From positions 202,510,208-202,574,207 of the forward strand of contig OV884058.1 in assembly GCA_930367215.1 (NCBI GenBank): DNA of 64,000 bases, written 5' to 3'. This document shows, in pieces, positions 1 through 12,384 of this stretch. Numbering within the stretch: position 1 is the stretch's first letter; each line of letters begins with the position of its first letter. Under the pieces are notes generated by a model that saw nothing but the letters and a program-made list of their open reading frames with translations, was not told where the DNA came from and did no database searches. The position numbers were made by a program, and so were the translations under genes. This DNA comes from Pollenia angustigena. Lineage: Eukaryota > Arthropoda > Insecta > Diptera > Polleniidae.

Positions 1-1136
1 TGGACTACTAAGGAGAAGTTTTAAAACTGCTCCATGGTATACACAAAAGGATTAGTTTTGAAGTCGTTTAAAAACGAAAGCACGTCGTTAAAAAACGAAG
101 ACATGTCGTCTCACTACAAACACTTTTTAACAATGCTTGCATTACATCGGACCAGTCCATGGAGTAGTCCATTTAATCAAAATGGATCAGGTGGTCCAAT
201 ATTATTTGCAGGGTAGTCATTATTACTAAAAGACATCTGTTAAAAGGCGAGTGAAACTGCAAAAGGGACCATGGAACCTTCTACACAAGGGCAAGATGCC
301 TGCCTACATTTAGTACAGGTTGTTTCGTTATTATTACACGAGATCTGTTTTACAAAAATTTTATTAGGTTTTTGAATGGGGGCAGCGAAGCAAATCGGGT
401 CAAGCTAGAGTTCTATAAATAGCGAACAAAAATCCATAAGAAAATTATCCTTTAAATTCGCTAATTAATAGAAGATGTTAGCAAAGGTTAACATAAAAAA
501 ATATTAAAATTCACTTTAAATAAATTTTATTTGATTCCATCCGGATTTACAATGAATTTTATTTAAACTCAGATTTAAACAATTGCTGTCTGTCGGTCTA
601 AATATGTTGTAAACAGATTTATATTTGAGTCCAAAGACAGAAGATTTGAATTGCCAATCGATTTTTTTATTTTTAACAGCTTCAATGAATAGCGCTCATT
701 AAATAAATTGGGGGTTTTATTTAAAATAAACGAGTGAATAAAATCTTTTTAAAACTATTCAATTAAAAAAATCTATTCATAATTCATGTTATCAAAAGCT
801 TATTTATGGGGAATTTGTGTCACTTGATAAAAATGTCAAACATTTTTTTCGGACCACATTCATATTGTAACATGTGCTTAGTATGTTTGTGTGTACATAG
901 TTCCATACAAATCTAATGGCTAAAAACTGTGAACGGATATGACACTTGAAAAGAAAAAAACGAATTAAAAACTGACAAACAAATGCAGTCAAATGCAAAT
1001 TTATTTTTAAACTTGAACTTGAAAATAATAGTAAACACAAATTGGCCAACTGGTTTCTTTTTTTTTATAGAAAAAATGGTATTTCGGACTAGAGCAACAA
1101 ATTTAAAACAAAAATATTAATTTAATTAATAAAAAG
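1..1136. other. no gene recognised
   Basis: AT-rich sequence with no ORF that resembles a known protein. The short ORFs at 34-216 (+) and 804-1049 (-) have no recognisable domain, signal peptide or splice context, and I treat them as chance. Confidence 0.6.
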
Positions 1137-1212
1137 AGGTGGCGCAGTAGGCTAGTTGACACAGTGATCAAATCTTTTTGTGTTGGGGCTCCAAGTCCCA
1201 CCTGCGACTCTC
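1137..1212 (+). repeat. tRNA-like sequence (SINE head or tRNA relic)
   Basis: The segment has an A-box match (TGGCGCAGTAGG, fits TRGYNNARNNG) and, about 40 bases on, a weak B-box-like GGGCTCCAAGTCCC. A complete cloverleaf is not evident and no AT-rich SINE tail can be delimited. Either a tRNA-derived SINE head or a decayed tRNA. Confidence 0.4.
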
Positions 1213-1292
1213 ATTTGTTTCAAAGCTAAAGGTTCACGTTACTATTGCTCGGACTAGATATTGTGGTTGTAGTTCATAAGAAATATTGAAGA

Positions 1293-1298
1293 TTTTAT
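1293..1298 (-). terminator. candidate polyadenylation signal
   Basis: AATAAA on the minus strand about 120 bases beyond the stop codon of the secreted-protein gene at 1416-2734. Position is plausible; the motif is common by chance in AT-rich DNA. Confidence 0.35.
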
Positions 1299-1415
1299 TA
1301 AAAAAAATATGGTTTTTGTTAATACTTAAAAATAAAAACAGTTTTGGAAGATCAATCCAGAATTTAAAGTATAATAATTAAGACAAAAGTAATAAATAAG
1401 TTTAATGTTTATGGT

Positions 1416-2734
1416 TTACCAGGGAGCATAAGCGGTAGGGACGGCAAAAGTAGCTGGTGCTGAAAAAGTTACTTTACCAGGAGCTGCAGCCAAATTTAAT
1501 GGAGCAGCTACAGCATAAGCGGGGGCAGCAGAGGCAAAAGCTACTGAGGCTCCTGGAGCAAAAGATACTTTAGAAGGAGGAGCAAAAGCTACTGGACCAG
1601 GAGCATAAGCGGCAGCCGCAGCAAAGGCAGGAGCAGCACCATAGGCGGGAGCTGCAGCATAGGCAGGAGCAGCAGCAGCAGCATAAGTGGGAGCTGAAGC
1701 ATAGGCTGGAGCTGCAACATAGGCAGGAGCATAAACAGGAGCGTTAGCAAATGCATGAGTATAGGCAGGACCACCAGCATAAACGGGGCCGTTACCATAA
1801 GCAGCACCAGTAGCGAAAGCTATTGGAGCAACAGGGAAGCCTACCTTACTAGGAGCAGCGAACCCAAAGGGAGCTACTTGCCCAGGAGTACCAAAAGGAA
1901 CTTGACCGAATGTAACTGAGGGAGCAGAAGGGGCAGATGGTTGAGCAGGTACTGGAGGTGGTGGAGAAGCTGGCTTAGGAAGAGCAGCAGGAGTTGGAGC
2001 GGCGACTGGTGCAGGAGCTGAAACAGGGACGGCAAAGGAAGCTGGAAAAGAAGCAGGAGCAGTAACAGCAACTGGTGCGGCAGCTACAGCTGGCACAGCT
2101 ACTTCAGCAGGATAGGCTACAGCATGATTAATTGCATGAACATTGTAGGTTGATGCAAAGGTCGAAAACTTGCTTGCATGAGCTTGACTAGCGCACAGTG
2201 CAACCACAGCAGCAAAGATCTGGATAAAAAGTAAAAGGGGTTTAAAAATAAATTGAGTGATTTTTACAGGATTTTGTGATCACAAATTTTGACTTTCAGA
2301 CCTGTTTCGATAATGACATGATTTTAAATTACGCGCTTTTAAAACCACACGTTTAAATTTGTGATGCTCTGAAAGTCATACCGTTTTTGTGTTTCTGGTG
2401 TGTTTTGGCAATTGAAAATCACACCGAGCCACACAAAAACGGAACACTTAAATATCAAACGTATGATTTTTTAAGGCACATGTAATTTTAAATTACGTGA
2501 TTTGAGTTAAAGGGATTTTCAGAACAGGCCTGTATATCAAACATTTTCAAAAAAGAAAAGCCCCCAAAAATGTTTCTACACAATTTAGATGCCAAAATTT
2601 TATCAGAGATAAGAGAAGCTGTTAAAATTTGACTTTCAAATTCCAAACTTGGGAAATTTAGAATTCCCAAGTTTGGAATTTTTAAACAGTCTTTAGTCAC
2701 ATGTTTTATAACTTACCACAAATTTAGCAGCCAT
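1416..2734 (-). CDS. Ala/Pro-rich secreted protein, probable low-complexity cuticle protein (two exons)
   Basis: Two exons on the minus strand. Exon 1 (2734-2717) holds six codons, MAAKFV, and ends at a consensus donor GTAAGT. Exon 2 (2219-1416) follows an AG acceptor in phase 0, and the intron is 497 bp. The 273-residue product starts with a clear signal peptide (hydrophobic core from about residue 6, likely cleavage after AHA at 21). The rest is dominated by Ala, Pro, Val and Tyr. It has a Pro-rich block at about residues 75-105, YAxAP-type repeats at about 160-220, and three spaced S/G-K-V-x-F motifs near 131, 223 and 255. It has no chitin-binding R&R consensus, no catalytic motif and no membrane anchor after the signal. 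Composition, secretion and a first intron inside the signal peptide are typical of insect low-complexity cuticle proteins. The exact family is not identified; a chorion or other secreted matrix protein is the alternative. Confidence 0.85.
2220..2716 (-). other. intron of the Ala/Pro-rich gene
   Basis: Bounded on the minus strand by GTAAGT and CAG. It carries two hairpin-forming stretches: one near 2381-2446 (arms CCGTTTTTGTGT and ACACAAAAACGG) and a tight one at 2638-2681. Confidence 0.75.
2638..2681. repeat. perfect 18-bp hairpin in the intron
   Basis: Bases 2638-2655 (AAATTCCAAACTTGGGAA) pair perfectly with 2664-2681, leaving an 8-base loop. Too short to be a typical insect miRNA precursor without extended pairing, which I do not see. 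Confidence 0.7.
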
Positions 2735-3404
2735 TTTGATTAATTATTTCGGATTTATAGAAGAAATTTAACACTAAAAGGGATGTGTTTACTAGGAAAA
2801 CAAAACAAGTTATAATGTCAATTCCCTTTCCACATTTGGTTTTTATAATAATACCGAAAGCCTTTACAAAATATAAAAAAAACTACCAGAAAAAACTTTA
2901 ATCATTATGAACTACGTTAATGAAAATTCACTGTCATCATAACGTAACAATTGCAGCCACTTTTTGGTTACTTTCTTTGCATATCAAATGAATTGTGTTT
3001 TTAAAAAATCTCTAAAGGTCTTTAACGTTGGCAAAAAAAAATGTTACAAACAATTGACAATAACCTGTATTTAAATTATTTTTTGTTTATTTAATGTTAA
3101 ATAATGTAATTTATTTATTTAGTTCAAATTTTTTTTTTTTTTGTTAAATGCCTCTTTCGTTTGGCAGCTCATTTTTCAATTCATTTTAAATACAATTGCA
3201 AAAATATTTAAATAAAAACACCGAATATTGTGAATAATCAATATAGTTTTAGTTTAATGCATTCAATAAACAATTTCATAATAACAAATATACACACGGT
3301 GTACTGATTGTTCACTTGGACAGTTTTAACGGAATAATTGTAATGAATTTAACACACAGAAAAAAAAATCGTGGCTTTACTTATCGTTTGAACCATCGGC
3401 TTAA
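2735..3404. promoter_or_regulatory. upstream region of the Ala/Pro-rich gene
   Basis: No ORF. A TTATAA element at 2812-2817 lies about 80 bases upstream of the start codon and about 35 bases from a TTAGTG initiator-like site near 2778, so it could be the core promoter. The match is weak and AT-richness makes it uncertain. Confidence 0.3.
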
Positions 3405-3519
3405 CGGCCATTTTCACCAAGTTCGGTAAAACTAACTTTCAATTAAAGTTCCGGTTACCAATATGTTTTGACAGCTATAACCGATAGTTAATTATAACCG
3501 AACTTGGTGAAAATGGCCG
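3405..3519. mobile_element. 115-bp MITE, 3-bp TAA duplication
   Basis: Terminal inverted repeats CGGCCATTTTCACC / GGTGAAAATGGCCG, flanked on both sides by TAA (3402-3404 and 3520-3522). A 3-bp TWA-type duplication is the habit of PIF/Harbinger elements. No coding capacity. Confidence 0.8.
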
Positions 3520-3816
3520 TAAGAGTTAGAAAATACTTACTGTCGTATTAGGGGTGTCAGATGTGGCGATTTCTCGCCAAACGCGGCGGTCATCAAACTT
3601 GATTGGCGACCTAATATTCGATTTGGCGACATGATGATTTTTTGGCGATATTTTAAAATAGTTGGCGATTTTGTTGGCTATTTTTGGTGAGCCATGCATT
3701 TGTTTTGAATCTCGTTAAATTCAATACGAAAAATTGTATTATTTTTATTCTAGTATTTTTATGTATGAAATTTTAGGCTTTTATGTTATTGCTGTAGTTG
3801 TTTCTTTGGCGAGGGT

Positions 3817-3895
3817 GATGAATGTTATTTTTGTCAAGCTAATAGGGCCTAAATTTCTTCAATGTAAACAAAATTCAATTTTTAATTACAATATT
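3817..3895 (+). repeat. segment shared with the palindrome arms
   Basis: About 80 bases (beginning TTTTTGTCAAGCTAATAGGG) recur nearly unchanged at about 7766-7845 in the left arm of the 13-kb palindrome, and in inverted form in its right arm near 18115-18195. Nothing else links these places, so this is a third dispersed sequence or a captured fragment. Confidence 0.7.
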
Positions 3896-4089
3896 TTGTT
3901 CCCGACGTTTCGTCGATTGTTTGTCGACTTTTTTAAGGGATTGTCTATTTCAAAATTATAAAACAATAAAATAAGAACAATAATGTAACACATAAACAAA
4001 AAAAGACTTACAATATGAAATTTAATCACATTAAAAAGTTTTTGATGTACTCAGGAGCATACAAATATAAAACATAATTTTAATAATAA

Positions 4090-4715
4090 TAATTAGTATT
4101 GTGGTAATTTTGTTGAACTATTAATGGTTTTTAATCCAAATTTTCAATATTTAATCAGGGGCCTGATTCTGGCAGTCGTGATCGAGTACTTTCTCGATTC
4201 GAAAGCAATTTAATATCCAATTATTCAGTCAATACTGAACGAATCGCAATTATTTTTTCAGTGTTGTAAAGCATTAATTTGAGTTTAACTATACTGAAAA
4301 AATAATTTCGATTCGTTCAGTATCGACTAAAATAAAATTGCTTTCGAATCTAGAAAGTACTAGATCACGACTGCCAGAATTAGGCCCCAGGCTTAAGTTC
4401 ATCAAATTTAATTTTCATTAAATTATTATTATAAAGAAAGGAATTTTACAACATGAAAATTAATTAAAATTGTTATTGATAATCATTCATTCTTGACTGA
4501 CCTGAGATTCGAACCCTGGAGGCTGGTTACCCTGACATGTTTCGATCGCTACCACTCGATCTCCTCAGAGGGATTTGCCGTCTTACACTCGCAGCCATCG
4601 ACGACTGCTGACGTCAATAGTCAACATCAATCCTTAAACCAAATTGAATTTTAACCTTTGGTACATCGAAATATTCTTCTTTTTAAATGATTATAATTTT
4701 AATAATTTTTATGTT
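4090..4715 (-). repeat. SINE-like repeat, single copy, split by a MITE
   Basis: Homologous along its length to the 560-bp tandem units at 30379-32216. Read on the minus strand it has a near A-box (GATCGAGTGG) and a B-box (GGTTCGAATCT) in tRNA order, so it resembles a tRNA-derived SINE. It is more diverged from the tandem units than they are from one another, and it is interrupted by the MITE at 4159-4387. Confidence 0.7.
4159..4387. mobile_element. 229-bp MITE, PIF/Harbinger type (CAG duplication)
   Basis: Ends GGGCCTGATTCTGGCAG and its near complement, flanked by CAG on each side (4156-4158, 4388-4390). Both arms pair over most of the length. CWG is a preferred Harbinger-type target. The uninterrupted homologue at about 31000 gives the empty site and confirms the borders. 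Confidence 0.85.
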
Positions 4716-4795
4716 ATGTTGAAATGTCTGACGAATATATTAAAAATCCAGGAGAAAATTATTTTTCATATTAAAAAAACAAAAAATAATAAAGC

Positions 4796-5160
4796 ATGAA
4801 TATACCTATTTCAAGTTTACGAACATTTCTCCATTATAAAATGTGGCAAATTATTATCACAAAAAAAAAATCGTTATTATCAAAAATATTAATGAATCGT
4901 AACGTACTTTGGATCTTTATGGGCAAAATTACCGTTTGCAATTGGATGATATTCCATCTTATTTTAATCAGTTTTGGCCAAAAGTCTATAGCTATTTGGA
5001 CACGTCAGGTACGTACCCTTTTAAAGTACTTGCTTTGGCTGTTCATTATATGGTGCCCCAAGTCCAACTAGTAATGACTGTGTTGAAAATGTATTTTCAA
5101 TAACGAACTTCAATAAAACTCTCCTTCTAAATATACTGCAGTTCTTAACGCGGTGTTATG
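4796..5160 (+). pseudogene. decayed hAT transposase C-terminus
   Basis: Across two plus-strand frames the translation reads DIPSYFNQFWPKVYSYLD, then LALAVHYMVP, then after a one-base shift SNDCVENVFSITNFNKT. The last part resembles the conserved hAT dimerisation motif, in which an SN-x-x-E-R-x-F-S segment is followed by a K-T-stretch. At least one frameshift and stop codons are present, and the N-terminal two thirds of the gene are missing. It lies inside the terminal repeats of the outer hAT element and is probably a relic of its transposase. Confidence 0.55.
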
Positions 5161-5937
5161 AGTTATAAATTACTATATGAATGTTAATACTACATGATGC
5201 ACTTTTTTTTGTACCATCGCACAGAGGAGTATTTGGCCTGAAAAGCTGGCCAAAATTATTAAACGTGTTTTTTGAATTAAAAGTTTAAGTTTTTTGATAG
5301 TTTTAGGTGTAGTATGATATAAAAAGTCTAGTGGCAGATTTTGAAAAAATTACACTGCTCAACAAAAGTACACTGCGCAATAAAAAAATTTGTCTCTACC
5401 TTAGAAATAAAAGTATGTGGACTATATGGATTTTGATGCCCTTAATTCAAATCTGTTTTCCGTTTTTCTCTAGTACGTAAGGATTTTCTTTTAAATCGTT
5501 GGGTTGCCTTATATATTTTGCCATAACTTGAAAACGTGTTCTCCGATTTTAAAAGCAGGAGGATCAGAAGATGCACCGGAAAATTCTGCAAAATGCGTCA
5601 AATTTTTTGTTTTCAAAATGCAATAAAAAAATTTAAGAACCAAAAAGTTTAAATTTTTAAGATTTTTCTAAAAGCCACATTCCTAAGGAATAAAAGTTGG
5701 TATAAATAGCAAAACTCGATTAACAAATGTTGATGTTAAAGGTTTAAACTCATTCTTGACAGACTGTATATACATTGTACATATGATTTACAGTCAAATT
5801 AAAAAAAAAAATTTTAAATTGTAAGGCTCTTATAAAACAGTATTTTTTTTATGAAAAAAGGCTTTATTATATTTATTTTATATTATTTAATACTTTATAA
5901 ACGAAAAGTTAAACTAATAAAAATTCCTTACTAATTA

Positions 5938-6421
5938 TTATGTCGTATGTGTATCCTCATTAGCTGCATCATCGGTGTCAGGAAGAAGAAGTGTGATGGT
6001 TTCTGATGAAAAAGCTTTTTTATTATTCCGTTCTCTTTGCGTACTGCAGCTTATAAAAGGGGCACTGCTCAGAAATAACCTATTCAAGACATCTCGATTT
6101 GTATCGCTTTTGCTGAATTTCCTCGAATAATTCGTGCGATATAATCGTAAGTACTTATTTCTGGCCTCGGCAGATTCTTCTGACAATTGTCCAATTGGCA
6201 AGATTGCTTGCTTTATAACACTACCGCCATGAATAAGAATCTTGTGCATCGTAGGACTCATGGGGTGCCAGTTGTAAGGTTGCACATATATTTCGGCAGT
6301 TTTATGTGCATATTCCTCAAATTTCTCAATATTAATTCGGTGTCCGCTAGTTATTGCTTCCAATATTATTTTCAGGCGGTTGATTAATTCTTCATTTATT
6401 CCAGTGATTTTCGATGCAGTT
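5938..6421 (-). pseudogene. C-terminal part of a transposon-associated protein, interrupted
   Basis: An open frame of about 160 codons runs from the palindrome border to a TAA stop at 5938. It contains segments such as YNWHPMSPTMHKILIHG and ILPIGQLSEESAEARNKYLR. I recognise these as belonging to an uncharacterised protein family found in many copies in arthropod genomes and associated with DNA transposons; I cannot name its biochemical function. The frame continues upstream at 19540-19640, beyond the inserted palindrome. Gene coordinates and surrounding inverted repeats place it inside the CATC-flanked transposon. The N-terminal part of the family is absent, so the copy is incomplete even without the insertion. 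Confidence 0.7.
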
Positions 6422-9141
6422 GAGTAGTATGTTTAGAGGGGTTCCAAATATGATTTTCCATACAAAAGTTGGGTGCATGGTGTAAGTGTTGCCATGTTTT
6501 TATTATATTGGCCATTTTAGTGCTTTTTTTTTGAAAAATAAAAAAAACGCTTAAAATATTTATAATAGGAATTTAAAAACCGGGAAACCAAAATACCAAC
6601 AAAATGGGTATTTTGACGGGATTTTAGCGTCGACTTGAATATTAATTTAGGATTTTTAGTTGTTATATATATATATATATATATATATAATAGGCAAATG
6701 GTTTGAAGGTTATCTATTTTGATTACGCTGCATCGGCTTTCTAGCTACTTTTTCCATACAAAAGTGAGAAGAATAGTGGCAGAATTGCCAAGTTTTTATT
6801 ATTGCATTTAAGCGCTTTTTTTCAGTACTATTATTATGGAAAAATAAAAAAACGCTACAAATTTTTAAAAATACTGTTTAGATGCAAATACGAATATGAG
6901 TGTAAAAGGGAAATGACGTGTAAAGAAAGTTGTTTAGGAGGTGTGATATTTTTGTTAATTGTATAATTTCTTCGTGTACGTGTCAGTCTTGAAGATTTTA
7001 AAAATTTTGTGAGGGATGATAATTTTACTTGTGCATAAGAATTTGTGGGAAAAATTTTTTTTATTTATTTAGTAGCAGGTGTTAAATTTCTTCGTGAACG
7101 TGTCTTGAAGATTTTAAAATTTTGTGAGGGATGATAATTTTACTTGTGCGTTTTCGTATTAACGATAAAACTGATCGTTGAATAATTATTTTTAGTTTTT
7201 CAGTTATTGTGTGTGTGTTTAGAATAGTTAATGACTTTGTTGCATAGGTTTTCTAGTGACTTTTTGCTTTGAATGCCTCGGTAGGCTTGTGGGATCAACC
7301 ACTTTTTTTTTATATCAACAGCCACCAGCTGCACATTAACTGTGTTTACATAATTAATCAGCATAAATATTCAGAATTATATTACAAAAAGTAGAAAGTA
7401 ACTTCTTGGTTAATATTTTTCCTTATCGTACTCTACTCCTCCTTATTTATAACAACAACAACTTAGAATATACATGAATAGAGCTGACGCAGCTGTGACA
7501 AGTCAAACAGAAAACAAATCCAAAAAAACAAAATGTTTGGTTTTCTGAAATTCTTAAATTCTACTAAAATAAGCCCCGCCCCTTATTTATAAATTTTTTA
7601 ACTAATGAAATATGACGGGACTGTACCAAAAATATGATTAATTGTGAAATTAAAACTGTTGATTGAGCATGCTTAATCATGTTTATAATTGTTAAATATC
7701 ACAAATACATTAATAAGACTAACCTAACAATATCAAAACCAAACATGATTGAACTTGAATATTATTTTTGTCAAGCTAATAGGGCCTAAATTTCTTCAAT
7801 GTAAATAAAATTCAATTTTTATTTCAATATTTTGTTTAAAAGTAAAATTTTTATCTATAATAAAGAGATATAAATATTAAATGAAATAGAAAAAATTTTG
7901 TTCTTGTACGTGTCTTGAAGATTTTAAATTTTGTGAGGGATGATAATTTTACTTGTGCGTATTCATATTGATGATTTACAAGTTGTTTATTTTAGTGGAA
8001 GGTGTGAAATTTCTTCGTGTACGTGTCTTGAAGATTTTAAAATTTTGTGAGGGATGATAATTTTACTTGTGCGTTTTCGTATTAAAGATAAAACTGATCG
8101 TAGAATAAGTATTTTTTTAGTTTTTTTTCAGTTATTATGTATGTGTTTAGAATAGTTAATGACTTTGTTGCATAGGTTTTCTAGTGACTTTTTACATTGA
8201 ATGCCTCGGTAGGCTTGTGGGATCAACCACTTTTTTTATATCAACAGCAACCGATATCACTTTTAATTACATTTAACAAATAGAAGGAGTTGTAATTTTT
8301 GGGTTTTGTTAATCTTAAATAGAATTATATATATATATTTTTTTTTTGCGCAGATTTAATTATCACAAGAGACTCTGGTCTGTTTCACTACAACGGACTA
8401 AAGGTCAAAGTAACTATTAATCGGTTAATTAAGTTAGCATATAATTTTTGTTGATAACACTTAATAAGCATTTTCTAAAAACATTTGCAGATAGTTTCAC
8501 TATTACTCAATGTTTATAACCTTTTATTTATTTTTTTTCTAGTTTGATACTCTATAATATAAGTTTAATGAAGAATTTTTCTATGGTTTGATACTCTACA
8601 ATGACAGTATAGTTAAGAATTTAGTTCAATCCATGGATACACTGCATACAGTTAATAATTATACATTATACATACAAATACAATAAAATTTCCATTTTAT
8701 TAACCATAGTACATGGTTTATTAATTGTTTTGATAATATTTAGTAAAAGTTTATATATAGTATAAACTTGAAGTCGACTATACCAATAGAATATTAAATG
8801 TTACTGAAAAAAGGAAATCATATTACAAAATCAATTAAGATGATCTAAAAAAGAGTATTACATAGGAGTTTTGAATATTTAATAAGGAAATATCTATTAT
8901 ATCTGCTTATAATTATCAGTTAGGAATTTAAAGATAACAAATTTGTTTTATAATTAGTACAGCTTTACATGTTTTTTTTTTTCTAGTTTATTAACCATAC
9001 ATTATCATACCATACCATTATAATCCATAGAATATAAAACAATTTAAAATAGTTAAATCCGCAAAAGAAAATCACAAACTTTATTTATTTATTTATGTAA
9101 AACCTTACTCCATTAATCATTTATTTATACTTTATATATAC

Positions 9142-10560
9142 TAATACCATGAAATGAATAGTTCAATAACCATATTATATGGTTTATTTAATGTTTTGTA
9201 TACCGTTTTGTAATTCCTATAATTTGTTTTCCTATTATTTCCCTTATATATTTAATATTTATACACTTCCATACATCCTTAAATATACATTCTATTTTAA
9301 GCATTTCTACTATACATATATAAAAATTTTTTTTCTTATACTAACATTCTATATTTAATCTTAGTATTATAATCTTACTCTTGATTTTAATCTTAGTCTT
9401 AGTGTTAATCTTAGCAGTAGTCTTTTGATCTTGGTTTTATAGTTTCGGATTTCAATCTTGTTTTTTTTTGTTTATAGACTTGCAACATTACTCTTGTATT
9501 ACTCTTGCGTGCTGCTTTGTTTACGTTTTCTTAGACTGAATACATATATGGAAATTTAAAATTTCTTTACTTACATATAAAATATCTATCTACTGTTATA
9601 CGAATGCGTTGAACTTAGTGTTTTCAATTGAAATATTAAACTTCGATTTTAAACAGACATATGCATCTTTTATTTTATATAGGAAATTAATACTCGGTAC
9701 TAGCGACAACCTCGAAGCTTGCACCGACCCCAGTTTTCATAACGTGCAAGAATCGAGTTTCTACTATACTTCATTCTCATCAAACTAATCACACAAGGCG
9801 ATTTTAAGAAAATCCATACTAATCCTTTCCATTTTATCAAATCTATCCATTATATTATTATTTTAATTTTAACAATTCTTATAAATTCAATTCAGTTCTC
9901 ACATAATTTAATTCATTCTATATACAACCTTAACCAGTAACTCATATTTATATATACAGTTTTTTCAAACCACTTTTAAAAACATATTTTGATTTTTACT
10001 TGTCTACTATATTAAAAAATAATCTATTAACTTAAATGAAAATTTAGGTTTATATTAAGTAATTTGATTATACGCTGAGATACGCTGATGGTTTTTCTAC
10101 CTTAAATTTATATATTGGATAGAAAGTTACATCTGAATGTAGTGTTTCGATAAGAATGTCTCTATATTACTTTAAATCAGGTTTCTTATAATACAAAGTT
10201 TTTTGAATGAAATATTAACAATCCTAATGTTAATTTCAATATAATTTCATTTAAATCTTATATACATACATATAAATATTAATTTGTTAGAATCAAACCA
10301 TCAATTAACATCATGATCTTATTAATGTCATATATTTTTTTTTTTTTCATTATTTTTATTATTCGTTAAAAACTTTATATTCTTATATATAGGAGATGCA
10401 TATGATTTGGGATTTCTCCTTCATTTTAAAATTGTTTGAGTTTACAATTTTTATATTAGTTATTTCAGCCTCTTCATTATCATTATGATCATTATCATAA
10501 TCATCATAATTAAGATCAGTAATATTCTTTGATCCTTAAAAACAACAATTCTATTATCTT
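9142..10560 (+). repeat. direct repeat unit A inside the palindrome arm
   Basis: Recurs as unit B at about 10611-11760 with substitutions and indels. For example, AATCCATACTAATCCTTTC is found at about 9811 and 11030, roughly 1.22 kb apart. Unit A carries about 300 extra bases near 9480-9780. The mirror copies lie in the right arm. Confidence 0.75.
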
Positions 10561-10610
10561 ATGTTTTTTTTTCTAGTTTGCTACTCTATAATATTAGTTA
10601 AATGAAGAGT

Positions 10611-11760
10611 TTTTCTATAGCACGAAATGAATAGTTTAATAACCATATTATATGATTTATTTAATGTTTTTGCATACAGTTTTGTAATTCCTATAATTTG
10701 TTTTCCTTTTATTTCCCCTTCTATACTTAATATTTATATACCTCCATACATCCTTAAATATACATTATGTTTTGAGCATTTCTTTACTATACATATATAT
10801 AAATTTTTTCCTTTACTAACATTCCTATATTTAATCTTAATCTTATGATCTTAGTCTTGATTTTAATTAATCTTAATCTTAGTGTTAATCTTGATAGTAG
10901 CCTTTTAGTCTTGGTTTTATAGTTTCGGATCTCAATCTTAGTTTTTGTATAGACATCTCATTTACAAACCTATAACTTCAATCTAATCAAACCTATCACA
11001 CAAGACGATTGTCTTCTGTTTTTCAAGAAAATCCATACTAATCCTTTCAATTTTATCAACTCTATCCATTATATTATTATTTTAATTTTAACAAATCTTA
11101 TAAATTCTATTCAGTTCTCACATAATTTTATTCATTGTATATACAATCCTTAACCATTATCTCATATTTATAGATACAGTTTTTCAATACAAAACATAGT
11201 TTGATTTTTACTTGTCTACTATATTAAAAAATAATCCATAAACTTAAATGAAAATTTAGGTTTATATTAAGTAATTTGATTAAACACTGAGATACGCTGA
11301 TGGTTTTTCTACCTTAAATTTATATATTGAATAGAAAGTTACATCTGAATGTAGTGTTTCGGTAAGAATGTCTCTATATTACTTTAAATCAGGTTTCTTA
11401 TAATACAGAGTTTTTAAATGAAATATTAACAATCCTAATGTTAATTTCAATATAATTTCATTTAAATCATATATACATACATATAAATATTAATTTGTTA
11501 GAATCAAACCATCAATTACCATCATGATCTTATTAATGTCATATATTTTTTTTTTCATTATTTTTATTATTCGTTAAAAACTTTATATTCTTATATGTAG
11601 GAGATACATATGATTTAGGATTTCTCCTTCATTTTAAACTTGTTTGATTTGAAAATTTTCATATTAGGTATTTCAACCTTTTCATTATTATTATACTCAT
11701 CATAATCATCATAATTGAGATTAGTTATATTCTTTTCTCATTAAAACCAACAATTCTATT
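10611..11760 (+). repeat. direct repeat unit B inside the palindrome arm
   Basis: Second copy of unit A. Its 3' side grades into short repeats of ATCATAATCATCA-like sequence between about 11690 and 11890. Confidence 0.7.
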
Positions 11761-12384
11761 ATCATAATCATCAAAATTTAGTTTAAATATATTTTGTTTT
11801 TATTTTTTCGTTGAAACCAACAAATCATAATCATTATTATCAAAATCAGGTTAATATATGTTTTTTGTTTTTTTTTTACTCAAGATACTTTAACATCATC
11901 ATAACCAGAAATATTATTTTTACAAATATTGATATTGTGATTTTAATTAAACTGGTTATAATCACCTAAGGTTGAAATGATAGAGATGTTATCCGTTTAA
12001 TTCTGTTGACTAATTCTCATTTATTAAGACATATAGATAATAACAGAATTGATAGAGGATTCATAATTGAATAACTTTGAATAAGAATTGAGCTTATAGT
12101 TGGATGTAAGTATGATTTAAACAATAATAACCGACATCGAATAAGTGATTCATCATTTTATTTAATTGAAAACATACCACTTTACATCAAGATACCTTAT
12201 TTTTAATCTGGTAGCATAAAGCAGTTACCTATTTTTGATCTGGTAACGTATAAACAGAGAGAATTAATATCAGATTTAAATAACAAACCAAATATAAGAT
12301 ACATTATATAATCCAACAACAACAACAACAACAATATATTCAACATGAATTGATTCGAAATAAAATACACACAATTCTTATATG

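Larger units (their letters stand above)
6422..12380 (+). repeat. left arm of the 13-kb palindrome
   Basis: Pairs with 13568-19535. It has internal duplications. A block ending in CGGTAGGCTTGTGGGATCAA occurs at about 7077-7324 and 7979-8247. Larger direct repeats occupy about 9142-10560 and 10611-11760. A (TA)n tract lies near 6668-6690, and a short more GC-rich island (CTCGGTACTAGCGACAACC) near 9694. Confidence 0.9.

Noticed and set aside
1589..2071. Leu-rich ORFs overlapping the Ala/Pro-rich gene
   Set aside because: They are out-of-frame readings of GC-richer repetitive codons of the real gene.
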